64,000 bases of DNA from Fodinicola acaciae (GCF_010993745.1 NZ_WOTN01000003.1:1814211-1878210); one strand, 5' to 3'. Shown: positions 50,288 to 58,624, counted from the stretch's first letter. Numbers and translations are program-made. Notes: a model not told the origin generated them from the sequence alone.

Positions 50288-50321
50288 CCAAGTGGTCGTC
50301 GCTGACGCGGCGGCCACTTGG
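50288..50321 (+). promoter_or_regulatory. Intercistronic hairpin between pstS and pstC
   Basis: CCAAGTGG and CCACTTGG, extended inward through GC pairs and two G-T wobbles (TCGTCGC with GCGGCGG), form a stem of about 15 bp around a TGAC loop. There is no T-run. It likely stabilises the pstS message or partly stops transcription so that PstS is made in excess of the membrane parts. Confidence 0.6.
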
Positions 50322-50371
50322 TCGTACCGAGGCACTTTCCTCAGGGGCCCCTTCGGAAGGCAGGTGCGGCA

Positions 50372-51511
50372 ATGCCGGATGAGACCAAAGACGCGTTGTC
50401 GGTGCGTCTGGACGTGACCGAGACCGCGGCCGACCGCCGCGAGGTGGCACGTGACATCGCCGGCGACAACGGTGTCCTGCCGGTCGAGGAGCACGCGCCG
50501 CAGGACGCGTCGGCGCTGGAGCCTGCGGGCGTACGCACCCAGGCTCAGCCCGTCACGCGTACGCGGCTGGCGGACGCGAAGTCGACCAAGCTCGGCGACT
50601 CGGTGTTCCGCGGCATCTCCACCACCGCTGGCACGCTGATCCTGATCATCATGGCCGCCATCGCGGCTTTCCTGATCTACAAGGCGATCCCCGCGCTGGC
50701 CGCGAACTCGTCCAACTTCTTCACCACCACCGACTGGTTTCCCGACGCCAACGGCGCCACCGGCAAGCCGTCATTCGGCATCGCGGCGCTGACCTTCCAC
50801 ACCGTCATCACCTCGATCCTGGCGATGATCGTGGCCGTACCGATCGCGATCGGCATCGCGCTGTTCATCACCTACTACGCGCCGCGCCGGGTCGCCGCCG
50901 CGCTCGGCTATCTGGTCGACCTGCTCGCCGCCGTACCATCGGTCGTCTTCGGCCTGTGGGGCCTGTTCTTCCTCGCCCCCAACCTGCGGGAAACCGCGCT
51001 GTTCCTGGACAGGTGGCTCGGCTGGACGGTGATCTTCGACTACCGCCCGGACAGCGTGCCCGGCAACCGCTCGGACTTCACCGCCGGCCTGGTGTTGGCG
51101 ATCATGATCCTGCCGATCGTGTCGGCGATCGCGCGCGAGATCTTCCGCCAGGTGCCGACCAGCCACGTCGAAGGCGCGCTGGCGCTCGGCGCCACCCGCT
51201 GGGAGATGATCCGGCTGGCGGTGCTGCCGTTCGGCCGCGCCGGCCTGGTGTCCGCGGCGATGCTCGGCCTCGGCCGCGCGCTCGGTGAGACGCTGGCGGT
51301 CGCGACGATCCTGTCGGCCGCGTACAACCTGAACGTGCACGTCCTGGAGGACGGCGGCATCACCTTCGCCTCCAACATCGCGCTGAAATACAACGAGGCC
51401 GGCGATGTCGGCACCGGCGCGCTGGTCGCCTCCGGCCTGTGCCTGTTCGTCATCACCCTGCTGGTCAACTCGGTGTCGCAGCTGATCCTGCGGCGCCAGG
51501 CGAAAGGCTGA
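50372..51511 (+). CDS. pstC: Phosphate ABC transporter permease PstC
   Basis: A 379-residue permease with six helices and an unusual N-terminal cytoplasmic extension of about 75 residues rich in Asp/Ala/Arg before the first helix (LILIIMAAIAAFLIYKAIPA). Permease motifs: VDLLAAVPSVVFGLWGLFFL, and the EAA loop EGALALGATRWEMIRLAVLP, which meets PstB. ATG 50372 after GGAAGGCAGG. The extension is longer than in E. coli PstC and might bind PhoU or SenX3; this is inference. Confidence 0.95.
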   Translation: MPDETKDALSVRLDVTETAADRREVARDIAGDNGVLPVEEHAPQDASALEPAGVRTQAQPVTRTRLADAKSTKLGDSVFRGISTTAGTLILIIMAAIAAFLIYKAIPALAANSSNFFTTTDWFPDANGATGKPSFGIAALTFHTVITSILAMIVAVPIAIGIALFITYYAPRRVAAALGYLVDLLAAVPSVVFGLWGLFFLAPNLRETALFLDRWLGWTVIFDYRPDSVPGNRSDFTAGLVLAIMILPIVSAIAREIFRQVPTSHVEGALALGATRWEMIRLAVLPFGRAGLVSAAMLGLGRALGETLAVATILSAAYNLNVHVLEDGGITFASNIALKYNEAGDVGTGALVASGLCLFVITLLVNSVSQLILRRQAKG

Positions 51512-51515
51512 CGAG

Positions 51516-52595
51516 ATGACCACTTTTTCGCCTGAGATCAGGGAAACCCTGCGCGGCAACAAGCTGCCCCGGTGGCTGCCGTGGGCCATCGCGGCCGGCT
51601 CGATCGCTTTGGTGGCGGTGATTTTCGCGATCACCGGCAGCCGCAGCGGCCTCGGCTTCACCGTGCTGTCCGGCCTGGTCTTCGTGGTCGCGCTCACCGC
51701 CACCAGCTTCGCGGTGGAGGGCTCGCGGCAGGCCCGCGACCGGCTCTGCACGACGGCCGTCTACACCGCGTTCGTACTGGCCGTCGCTCCGCTGCTGTCG
51801 ATCGCGATTTTCACCGTGTTGCGCGGATATCGCGAGCTGAACGGCAACTTCCTCACGCACTCGATGTTCCTGATCAACCCGGCGCAGGAAGGCGGCGGCA
51901 TCTACCACGCCATCCTCGGCACGCTGCTGGTCAGCCTGATCTGCGCGGTGATCGCCGTACCGATCGGCATCCTGACCGCGGTCTATCTTGTCGAGTACGG
52001 CGAAGGAAAGCGGCTGGCGCGCGCGATCAGCTTCTTCGTCGATTTGATGATGGGTGTGCCGTCGATCGTCGCCGGCCTGTTCATCTACGCGTTCTGGTTG
52101 CTGGCACTGGGTTTCCAGTTTTCCGGCTTCGCCGGCGCGCTGGCGCTGGTGATCCTGATGCTGCCGGTGGTCGTACGCAACAGCGAGGAAATGCTGAAGT
52201 TGGTGCCCAACGAGCTGCGCGAGGCGTCGTACGCACTCGGCGTGCCGAAGTGGCGCACCATCACCAAAATCGTGCTGCCGACCGCCTTCTCCGGCATCGT
52301 CACCGGTGTCGTGCTCGGCATCGCCCGCGCGATGGGTGAAACCGCTCCGCTGCTGCTTCTGGTCGGCACCAACCCGAAAATCAACTTCGAGCCGTTCAGT
52401 TTCTCGCTGACCGACCCGAACCCGATGGAGACGCTGCCGACCTACATCTACGAGCAGCTGGTCACCGCGGCCGGCAGCACCGCGGCGCCGGCGTACTACC
52501 GCGCCTGGGCCGCGGCGCTCGTCCTCATCGTCATCATCATGCTGTTGAACGCGCTGGCGCGGTTCGCCGCCCGTTTCACCAAAGCCCGCGGCTGA
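51516..52595 (+). CDS. pstA: Phosphate ABC transporter permease PstA
   Basis: A 359-residue permease with about eight hydrophobic segments, more than the six core ones because of an N-terminal pair (WAIAAGSIALVAVIFAITGS, VLSGLVFVVALTA). Core motifs: DLMMGVPSIVAGLFIYAFWL, REASYALGVPKWRTITKIVL (EAA loop) and GIARAMGETAPLLLLVG. It starts four bases after the pstC stop. It forms the membrane channel with PstC. Confidence 0.95.
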   Translation: MTTFSPEIRETLRGNKLPRWLPWAIAAGSIALVAVIFAITGSRSGLGFTVLSGLVFVVALTATSFAVEGSRQARDRLCTTAVYTAFVLAVAPLLSIAIFTVLRGYRELNGNFLTHSMFLINPAQEGGGIYHAILGTLLVSLICAVIAVPIGILTAVYLVEYGEGKRLARAISFFVDLMMGVPSIVAGLFIYAFWLLALGFQFSGFAGALALVILMLPVVVRNSEEMLKLVPNELREASYALGVPKWRTITKIVLPTAFSGIVTGVVLGIARAMGETAPLLLLVGTNPKINFEPFSFSLTDPNPMETLPTYIYEQLVTAAGSTAAPAYYRAWAAALVLIVIIMLLNALARFAARFTKARG

Positions 52596-52613
52596 GCCTC
52601 CGGAGAAGGAATA

Positions 52614-53390
52614 ATGGCCAAAAGCATCGACGTATCGGACCTGAACATCTACTACGGCAACTTCCTTGCCGTCGAAGGTGTTTCGATGAACATCGAGCCG
52701 CGCAGTGTCACGGCCTTCATCGGCCCGTCCGGCTGCGGCAAGTCGACCGTGCTGCGTACGCTCAACCGGATGCACGAGGTGATCCCCGGCGCGCGGGTCG
52801 AGGGGAAGGTGCAGCTGGACGGCGAGGACATCTATCACAGCTCGGTCGACCCGGTGAACGTACGCCGGACGATCGGGATGGTTTTCCAGCGTCCCAACCC
52901 GTTTCCGACGATGTCGATCTTCGACAACGTGATCGCCGGCCTGAAGCTGCAGGGCCGGCAGTCCCGGTCCAAGCTCGAGCAGATCGTGGAGAAGGCGTTG
53001 AAAGGCGCCAATCTCTGGAACGAGGTGTCCGACCGGCTGAACAAGCCGGGTGCCGGCCTGTCCGGCGGCCAGCAGCAGCGGCTGTGTATCGCGCGCGCGA
53101 TCGCGGTCGAGCCGCAGGTGCTGCTGATGGACGAGCCGTGCTCGGCGCTCGACCCGATCTCCACGCTGGCGATCGAGGACCTGATCGGTGAGCTGAAAGA
53201 GCGCTACACGATCGTGATCGTCACGCACAACATGCAGCAGGCGGCGCGGGTCAGCGACCGTACGGCCTTTTTCAACCTGTCCGCGGTCGGCAAGCCGGGA
53301 CAGCTGATCGAGATGGCCGACACGCAGAAGATCTTCACCAATCCGTCGGACAAGCGCACCGAGGACTACATCACCGGCCGGTTCGGATAA
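52614..53390 (+). CDS. pstB: Phosphate ABC transporter ATPase PstB
   Basis: A 258-residue ATPase: Walker A GPSGCGKS (about 38-45), Q-loop FQRPNPFP, signature [15 protein letters not shown], Walker [15 protein letters not shown]-loop [11 protein letters not shown]. These are the standard PstB variants including FQRPNPF. ATG 52614 behind GGAGAAGG. It energises phosphate import via PstCA and forms the complex that reports to PhoU and SenX3. Same place as phoT (Rv0820). Confidence 0.97.
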   Translation: MAKSIDVSDLNIYYGNFLAVEGVSMNIEPRSVTAFIGPSGCGKSTVLRTLNRMHEVIPGARVEGKVQLDGEDIYHSSVDPVNVRRTIGMVFQRPNPFPTMSIFDNVIAGLKLQGRQSRSKLEQIVEKALKGANLWNEVSDRLNKPGAGLSGGQQQRLCIARAIAVEPQVLLMDEPCSALDPISTLAIEDLIGELKERYTIVIVTHNMQQAARVSDRTAFFNLSAVGKPGQLIEMADTQKIFTNPSDKRTEDYITGRFG

Positions 53391-53399
53391 AGTGCGTTG

Positions 53400-54086
53400 G
53401 TGGTCCGGCGCACTGACTTCCTGGTCCAGATCGCGGACGTACGGGCCACTCTCGTACGGATGACCGGGCTGGTCAGGGACGCGGTCGCGGACGCCAGCTC
53501 GGCGCTGCTGACCGGATCCGTCGAGGTGGTCCCGCGGGTGCGGTCGCTGCGCGCCGAGGTCGACGCGCTGGCCGGCCGGGTCGAGCAGGAGGTCTACATG
53601 GTGCTGGCCCGCCAGCAGCCGGTCGCGACCGACCTGCGTACCGTGCTGGCGGCGCTGCGAGCGGCCGGTGACCTGCACCGGATGGGGGTGCTGTCGTCGC
53701 ATCTGGCCAGCGTCGCCGAGCGTCGCCATCCGGCTCTGGCCGTGCCGGCCGAGCTGTCCGCCGTCGTCAGCGAGATGGCCGCGGTCGCCGAGCGGCTGGC
53801 GGTGAAGGCCGGCTCGGTGATCGCGCATCTGGACGTCGGCCTGGCCGACGAGCTGGTCGCCGACGACGACGCGATGGACGCGTTGCACCGGCAGCTGTTC
53901 TTCATCCTGCTGACCGACTGGCCGCACGGCGTCGAGGCGGCCATCGACATCACGCTGGTCAGCCGCTATTACGAGCGGTTCGCCGACCACGCGGTGTCGA
54001 TCGCCGAGGAGGTGCGCTATCTGGTGACCGGTGACCGGCCACCCGTGCACACCGACGACGAGCCCTGGCTGCGTCCGGCCGACTGA
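53400..54086 (+). CDS. PhoU-family protein (second copy, pst operon)
   Basis: A 228-residue PhoU-like protein with DLRTVLAALRAAGDLHRMGV in the first repeat and ITLVSRYYERFADHAVSIAE in the second. The first metal signature is altered (LHRMGV instead of ERMGD), the second is intact (ERFADH). It is about 40 percent similar by eye to the first PhoU at 13551. It corresponds to phoY2 (Rv0821c) next to phoT. GTG 53400 or TTG 53397; nine bases after pstB. Possible division of work between the two PhoU proteins is unknown. Confidence 0.9.
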   Translation: MVRRTDFLVQIADVRATLVRMTGLVRDAVADASSALLTGSVEVVPRVRSLRAEVDALAGRVEQEVYMVLARQQPVATDLRTVLAALRAAGDLHRMGVLSSHLASVAERRHPALAVPAELSAVVSEMAAVAERLAVKAGSVIAHLDVGLADELVADDDAMDALHRQLFFILLTDWPHGVEAAIDITLVSRYYERFADHAVSIAEEVRYLVTGDRPPVHTDDEPWLRPAD

Positions 54087-54135
54087 TCGCATGGCCACCA
54101 TGCGTGCGTCCAGCGCACGCATGGTGGCCATGCGA
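54087..54135. terminator. Perfect nested hairpin between pst operon and pit
   Basis: Two exact 22-base arms, starting TCGCATGGCCACCATGCGTG, surround a TCCAG loop. It begins one base after the phoU-like stop (54086) and ends two bases before the pit stop (54138). This tight fit between convergent gene ends argues for a bidirectional terminator role. Confidence 0.75.
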
Positions 54136-54137
54136 AC

Positions 54138-55127
54138 TTAGGTGACCAGGCCGGCCACGACGTACGCGAGCGCCGCGACCGCTCCGGCGGCCGGGAAGGT
54201 CAACACCCAGGCCATCACGATGTTGCCGGCGACACCCCAGCGTACGGCCGACACGCGTTTGGTCGCGCCGACACCCATGATCGCGGAGGTGATGGTGTGC
54301 GTCGTGGAGATCGGCGCGCCGAAGCCGATCGCCGCCACGTAGAGGATGACCGAGGCGGTGACCTCGGCGGCGAAACCCTGCGGCGGTCCCAGCTCGATGA
54401 CCTTGCGGCCGAGCGTACGCATGATCCGCCAGCCACCGGCGTACGTGCCGGCCGAGAGCACCGCGGCGGACACGAAGAAGACCCAGATCGGGATGTCGTT
54501 GCCGGTGTGGAAGCCGCCGACCTGCAGCGCCAGCACGACGATGCCCATGGTCTTGGCGGCGTCCTGCATGCCGTGGCCGAAGGCCATGCCGGCGGCCGAG
54601 CAGCTCTGCGCCCAGCGGAAGCCGCGGTTGAGCTTGCCGGGGTTCTTCTTCCGGAAGATCCAGTAGATCGCCAGCATCACGAAGTATCCGGCGACCAGGC
54701 CGACGACCGGTGAGATCACCATCGGGATGACGACCTTGTCGACCACACCGGCCCAGTAGACGATCGAGCCGGCGGCCAGCGCGGCGCCGACCATGCCGCC
54801 GATGAGCGCGTGCGAGGACGATGACGGCAGGCCGAAGTACCAGGTGGTGAGGTTCCAGGCGATCGCGCCGATCAGGGCAGCGAAGACCACCAGCAGGCCT
54901 TCGGGTCCCGGTTTGAGGCCGATGATGCCGCTGCCGACGGTGGCCGCGACCTTGGCCCCGAGGAACGAGCCGAGGAGGTTGCCGACGGCGGCCAGTGCGA
55001 GCGCGGCGCGCGGGGTGAGCGCGCGGGTCGAGACCGAGGTCGCGATGGCGTTGGCCGCGTCGTGGAACCCGTTCGTGTAGTTGAACGCCATCGCGACCAG
55101 GATCACGACGACCACGGCGATCAGCAC
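54138..55127 (-). CDS. pit: Low-affinity inorganic phosphate transporter (Pit family)
   Basis: A 329-residue permease with about ten helices. PiT signatures are NGFHDAANAIATSVSTRALT near the N-terminus and GAPISTTHTITSAIMGVGAT in the second half, each with the conserved Asp/Ser-Thr ion site, plus GLPSSSSHALIGGMVGAAL. It couples metal-phosphate import to protons or sodium. It is three bases downstream of the DUF47 gene. GTG start. Together with pst this gives low- and high-affinity uptake in one locus. Confidence 0.95.
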   Translation of the reverse strand: MLIAVVVVILVAMAFNYTNGFHDAANAIATSVSTRALTPRAALALAAVGNLLGSFLGAKVAATVGSGIIGLKPGPEGLLVVFAALIGAIAWNLTTWYFGLPSSSSHALIGGMVGAALAAGSIVYWAGVVDKVVIPMVISPVVGLVAGYFVMLAIYWIFRKKNPGKLNRGFRWAQSCSAAGMAFGHGMQDAAKTMGIVVLALQVGGFHTGNDIPIWVFFVSAAVLSAGTYAGGWRIMRTLGRKVIELGPPQGFAAEVTASVILYVAAIGFGAPISTTHTITSAIMGVGATKRVSAVRWGVAGNIVMAWVLTFPAAGAVAALAYVVAGLVT

Positions 55128-55130
55128 CGG

Positions 55131-55757
55131 TCAGGACTCCTTGACGGCGATGGTCTCGACCGTGTTGGCGACGTGCTCGAACGCGTCGGCGGCCGCCTCC
55201 AGCTCGTCGGCGACCTCCTTGAGCTTGAGCACGGTCAGCGCGTCGTACTCGCCGGAGAAGAGGCGTACGAGCAGCATCCGGTAGGCGCGGTCGCCTTCGT
55301 TCTCCAGCCGGTTGACCTCGATCCAGTAGGACTCCAGGTCGCGCAGTGCCTTGAGCCGGCGCATCGCGCGCGCGGTGTGCTCGGCGCTGGCCGACAGCAC
55401 GTCGATCAGCTCGTGCATCTCGCGTGGCAGCGACGGCAGCTCGGACAGTCCGTACAGGTAGATGAGGTTGCCGACCGCCTCCATGTGGTCCATCACGTCG
55501 TCCAGCTGGGATCCCAGCCGGTAGATGTCCTCGCGGTCGAACGGTGTCACGAACGTCGAGTTGAGCGTACGCAGCATCCGGTGTGTCACGTCGTCGTTGT
55601 CGTGCTCGATGTCGACGAGCCGGTCGGACACCGACTGGTAGTCGACCTCCGCCTCGCTCAGCTCGGCCAGGATGGCGGCTCCCTTGACGAGGTTGTCGGC
55701 CGCCTCGCTGAAGAAGTCGTAGAACTCGTCCGCCTTCGGCCTCAGGTTGAAACGCAC
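55131..55757 (-). CDS. DUF47 (PhoU-like) protein paired with Pit
   Basis: A 208-residue all-helical protein: LRPKADEFYDFFSEAADNLV at the start, VDIEHDNDDVTHRMLRTLNS, PFDREDIYRLGSQLDDVMDH, DALTVLKLKEVADELEAAAD. E/D-rich helices resemble the metal sites of PhoU. DUF47 genes are commonly next to pit and probably regulate it. GTG 55757 is chosen because GAAGGGA lies five to six bases upstream and the conserved fold starts immediately. Confidence 0.92.
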   Translation of the reverse strand: MRFNLRPKADEFYDFFSEAADNLVKGAAILAELSEAEVDYQSVSDRLVDIEHDNDDVTHRMLRTLNSTFVTPFDREDIYRLGSQLDDVMDHMEAVGNLIYLYGLSELPSLPREMHELIDVLSASAEHTARAMRRLKALRDLESYWIEVNRLENEGDRAYRMLLVRLFSGEYDALTVLKLKEVADELEAAADAFEHVANTVETIAVKES

Positions 55758-55816
55758 GTGGGTCCCTTCGCCGCTGGTCACGGATCGTCTACTCCGTTTG
55801 GCATAGTAGGTAAGCG

Positions 55817-56191
55817 ATGGATCCCGATGTAAGCGACGCCCCGGTCTCCCGCTGGCGTCCCGGTTCCGTGCTGTCACGATCGCTCTTCGTGATCGCGGTG
55901 GCCGTCACCATGGTCATGCTCTTCGCGCCGGCCCGCGACGTGCCGGCCGGCCCGGAGGGCAGTGACAAACTCGTCCACTGCCTGATGTTCGCCGCGCTCG
56001 TGTTCGCCGGCGCGTACGCACGCATCCCGCTGCGCGCGCTGGCGCCGGCCCTGGTCGCGTACGGCGGCGTCGCCGAGCTCATCCAGGGCCAGATCGGCCG
56101 CGACGCCGACCTCTGGGACTGGCTCAGCGACTCGGCCGGCATCGCACTCGCTGTCGCGGTGGTGCTGTTCGTACGCTCCAGACACCACTGA
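55817..56191 (+). CDS. VanZ-like membrane protein
   Basis: A 124-residue protein with three or four helices (residues 22-41, 50-68, 72-85, 103-120). VanZ family features are DKLVHCLMFAALVFAGAYA and YGGVAELIQGQIGRDADLWD with the following WLSDSAGIALA. VanZ proteins give low-level teicoplanin resistance in enterococci; most others are uncharacterised envelope proteins. ATG 55817 after AGGTAAGCG. Its stop is followed directly by dispersed repeat copy C. Confidence 0.88.
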   Translation: MDPDVSDAPVSRWRPGSVLSRSLFVIAVAVTMVMLFAPARDVPAGPEGSDKLVHCLMFAALVFAGAYARIPLRALAPALVAYGGVAELIQGQIGRDADLWDWLSDSAGIALAVAVVLFVRSRHH

Positions 56192-56306
56192 TCTACCTGC
56201 TACAGCGCGAAACTGTCGTACCCACATGGCAGTCTTGGCCCCCACCCAGATCGGGTGGGGGGTGGGTTCGCGTTGGAAACTTAGATAAGTTAGAAGTTGA
56301 TCTTCG
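56192..56306 (+). repeat. About 115-bp dispersed repeat, copy C, after vanZ-like gene
   Basis: Starts right after the vanZ stop: CTACCTGCTACAGCGCGAAA, ACTGTCGTACCC, then CCCCCACCC-AGATC-GGGTGGGGG, GGTTCGCGTTGG and an AT-rich tail with AACTTAGATAAGTT and TTGATCTTCG. Orientation relative to the gene is the same as copies A and B. Confidence 0.88.
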
Positions 56307-56369
56307 AATCGACCCCATGCGGCCCCTTAGTCACTGTGGCCTCTCTAGTCACACCGACCCCAGGGCGCG

Positions 56370-56421
56370 ATGCACGCATGGGGGCCTTGCGTGCGCTGGA
56401 CGCACGCATGGGGGCCTTGCT
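56370..56421 (+). repeat. Variant CATGGGGGCCTTGC direct repeat
   Basis: GATGCACGCATGGGGGCCTT and GACGCACGCATGGGGGCCTT occur 31 bases apart. They derive from the GCATGGCCACCATGC hairpin family, but the pairing arms are degraded (CATGGGGGCCTTG), so it looks like a decayed copy. Confidence 0.65.
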
Positions 56422-56489
56422 ACCAGACGCCAAGCGCGCAAAACGGGCATGTAGCGCTCCATCGACGCGCTGGTCGGCGCCCGTGCCGC

Positions 56490-56600
56490 CGATCTACCTG
56501 CTACGGCGCGAAACTGTCGTACCCAGGTGGCAGTTTTGGCCCCCACCCAGATCGGGTGGGGGGTGGGTGAGAGGCCTTTCGCCTCGACGAAAATTTGCGT
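56490..56600 (+). repeat. About 115-bp dispersed repeat, copy D (tail diverged)
   Basis: GATCTACCTGCTACGGCGCG, AAACTGTCGTACCC and the CCCCCACCC/GGGTGGGGG stem are intact. After GTGGGTGAG the AT-rich tail is replaced by GAGGCC-TTTC-GCCTC, another small hairpin. No gene ends here, so it may mark a lost gene. Confidence 0.8.
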
Positions 56601-56611
56601 CATGGTGAGCC

Positions 56612-56690
56612 TCTCGACCCACCCCCCACCCGACCACTGGGTGGGGGCAACTTTGGTCGAGGGGTACGACAGTTTCGCGCCGGTCTCGGC
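56612..56690 (-). repeat. About 115-bp dispersed repeat, copy E (partial, inverted)
   Basis: ACCCACCCCCCACCCGACCA with its GGGTGGGGG partner, then GGGGTACGACAGTTTCGCGC. The loop differs from other copies (GACCACT instead of GATCT). On the minus strand it follows the end of the siderophore-binding pseudogene (56700). Confidence 0.8.
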
Positions 56691-56699
56691 GTGTCGCGG

Positions 56700-57450
56700 T
56701 CAGCTGGTCTGGGCCCGGCCGCGGTCGAAGAGGTCGAGCACCTGTGTCGCGTCCGTGTAGCCGGCGATCAGTGGCGTGCCGATGGGATACACGTGGCCGG
56801 CGCGTGCGGCTGCGCTGGCCTTGAAGAGTGTGTTGTCCAGCAGCGTCTACTCGGCCGGCCGGTCGCCGGTGCGCGGCCGTGGAAGATCACGGTGCCGTCG
56901 ATCAGGTCCGCCAGGTCCTCGTCGCTGAGCGACGCGTTGCGGCTGCCGCGCGCGGACGCGGCGTCCAGAGCGGTCACCTTGGCCGACGACGCCGACGGCG
57001 CGAAGCGAGCGCCGGCGGCCACCAGGATCTTGCCGATCATCGAGGTCGGCGAGGCCGCGGTGAGCGACGTCCGGTCGAAGGTGTCAAGGACGTTGATGGT
57101 GTTCTTCGCCAACGCGGCCGCACGTGCCTGCCTGATCTGCGCGGCCCGTTGCGCGTACGCGCCGACCAATGTCCGCAGCGCCGCCTCGCAGTTGACGACA
57201 TCCGCGATGACCGCGACACGGTGCTGCCAGTCGGCGCGTTTCGTACCGTCGATGCCGATGAGGACGACCGGGGCGATCTGCCGCAGCTTGACCAGCGCGG
57301 CGGCCGGGGTCAGGTTGACCGCGAAGATCACATCCGGTTTCAGGCTGGCGATCTTCTCGACGGTCGGCTCCGGTCCCCTGCTGACCTGGGAATGTTCCGG
57401 ATCCTTGCGGTCGCCGGTACGGTCACCGGTCCAGCGAAGGCGAGTCTCAC
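56700..57450 (-). pseudogene. Iron-siderophore ABC transporter substrate-binding protein, degraded
   Basis: Fragments of a FecB/FepB-like protein in different frames: EPTVEKIASLKPDVIFAVNL, LRQIAPVVLIGI, NCEAALRTLVGAYAQRAAQI, LDAASARGSRNASLSDEDLA, DLIDGTVIF, then after a frameshift near 56860 the C-terminus LLDNTLFKASAAARAGHVYP and GTPLIAGYTDATQVLDLF. The N-terminal lobe, with lipobox, is missing or scrambled before 57380. A full protein would need about 330 residues. Neighbouring permease genes are absent. Confidence 0.75.
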
Positions 57451-57462
57451 AGCCGGCACGCT

Positions 57463-57481
57463 ATGTGCGGTTAACCTAACA
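57463..57481 (-). promoter_or_regulatory. Half iron box (IdeR/DmdR-like)
   Basis: On the minus strand, TTAGGTTAACC (57469-57479) resembles the left half of the actinobacterial iron box TTAGGTTAGGCTAACCTAA. It lies upstream of the broken siderophore-binding gene and just before the ECF41 start on the other strand. The right half is not conserved. Confidence 0.4.
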
Positions 57482-57500
57482 AGACGTTCGCCGCGATGTG

Positions 57501-58418
57501 ATGGAAGATGAGCGCGTGCCAGTGGTCGACGTGGAACGCTTCGAAACGCACCGCCGCCACCTTTTCGGTGTGGCCTACCGGATGCTCGGCACCGCGGCCG
57601 ACGCCGAGGACGCCGTGCAGGAGGCCTGGCTGCGGCTGCAGCGTGCCGACACGAGCCGGATCGACGACCTCCGCGCGTGGCTGACCACCGTGGTCGGCCG
57701 GATCTGCCTCGATCAACTGCGGTCGGCGCGGGTACGCCGCGAGGCGTACGTCGGGCCGTGGCTGCCGGAGCCGATCGTCACCGGCGCACCGGCCGACGGC
57801 ATCCGGCCGGTCGGCGGTCCCGATCCGCAGACCGCGATCGAGCTGGACGAGTCGGTGCGGATGGCGCTGCTGGTCGTCCTCGAGGAGCTCTCTCCCGAGC
57901 AACGCGTCGCGTTCGTGCTGCACGACGTTTTCGCCGTACCTTTCCCAGAAGTCGCCGACACGCTTGGCGTCAGCCAGGCCGCGGCGCGCCAGCTCGCGTC
58001 ACGCGCGCGCCGGATCGTCGCCGACGCGGAGCCGCCGACGCGAGCGCCGCTGCCCCGGCAGCGACAGGTCGCCGACGAGTTCATCAAGGCCTGCGCGACC
58101 GGCGACCTGGAGGCGCTGACCAAGCTGCTGCATCCGGACGTCGTCGCGCGCGGCGACGGTGGCGGCCAGGTCTCCGGCGCTGGCCGGCATCCGATCCGCG
58201 GCGCCGAGAAGGTCGCGCGGCTGTTCCTCGGCCTGTTCCGGAAGTTTCCGCAGGCGACCATCGAGTTCGTCGGCGTCAACGGCGATCTCGGCATGCTGAT
58301 CACCGGCGACGGCGTACCCACCGACGTGTCGTCCTTCGCCATCGACGACGACGGCCTGATCGTGTCGGTGTTCAACCAGGTCAACCCCGACAAGCTGCGG
58401 CGCGTACGAGCACAGTGA
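57501..58418 (+). CDS. ECF41-type sigma factor with SnoaL-like C-terminal domain
   Basis: A 305-residue sigma factor. Regions 2 and 4 are FGVAYRMLGTAADAEDAVQE, TTVVGRICLDQLRSARVRRE and EELSPEQRVAFVLHDVFAVP, ADTLGVSQAAARQLASRARR. Between them is WLPEP, and the C-terminal NTF2/SnoaL domain carries DGGGQ and ends with NPDKL, the ECF41 hallmarks. The extension regulates the sigma in place of an anti-sigma. ECF41 genes usually sit next to a carboxymuconolactone decarboxylase/oxidoreductase gene; none is here. ATG 57501 or GTG 57498. Confidence 0.93.
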   Translation: MEDERVPVVDVERFETHRRHLFGVAYRMLGTAADAEDAVQEAWLRLQRADTSRIDDLRAWLTTVVGRICLDQLRSARVRREAYVGPWLPEPIVTGAPADGIRPVGGPDPQTAIELDESVRMALLVVLEELSPEQRVAFVLHDVFAVPFPEVADTLGVSQAAARQLASRARRIVADAEPPTRAPLPRQRQVADEFIKACATGDLEALTKLLHPDVVARGDGGGQVSGAGRHPIRGAEKVARLFLGLFRKFPQATIEFVGVNGDLGMLITGDGVPTDVSSFAIDDDGLIVSVFNQVNPDKLRRVRAQ

Positions 58419-58460
58419 CCAGACGCACGTACACCTGGTCGTAGGCGCCGGGTAAGGTCG

Positions 58461-58562
58461 CTGCCGAAGGGGAGTAGTCCCCCGTCGGTCGTCGACATAC
58501 TCCGGGTCCCATGACCCGGCGGTGACCGGGCCCCGCACCGGGGTGGACGAGACCTTCGACCA
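58461..58562 (+). ncRNA. yybP-ykoY (manganese) riboswitch
   Basis: The sequence CTGCCGAAGGGGAGTAG, CCGTCGGTCGTCGACATACT, a CCGGGT/ACCCGG hairpin, GGTGACCGGGCCCC and GTGGACGAGACCTTCG matches the actinobacterial form of the Mn2+-sensing riboswitch: GGGGAGTAG and the matching ATACTCC internal loop, with the closing CGAAGG/CCTTCG stem. It lies 63 bases upstream of a cation/Ca exchanger start, a logical Mn export target. Confidence 0.88.
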
Positions 58563-58624
58563 CAGGTGACATGTGTCGCCGCGGTCGAGGGGCGTCCGAC
58601 CGTGGTGGTGCGGGAAGGCTTTCA

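Noticed and set aside
51465..54131. Minus-strand open frame of 888 codons opposite the pst genes
   Set aside because: It is an antisense shadow of pstA, pstB and phoU caused by high third-position GC; no family pattern and the plus strand genes are certain.
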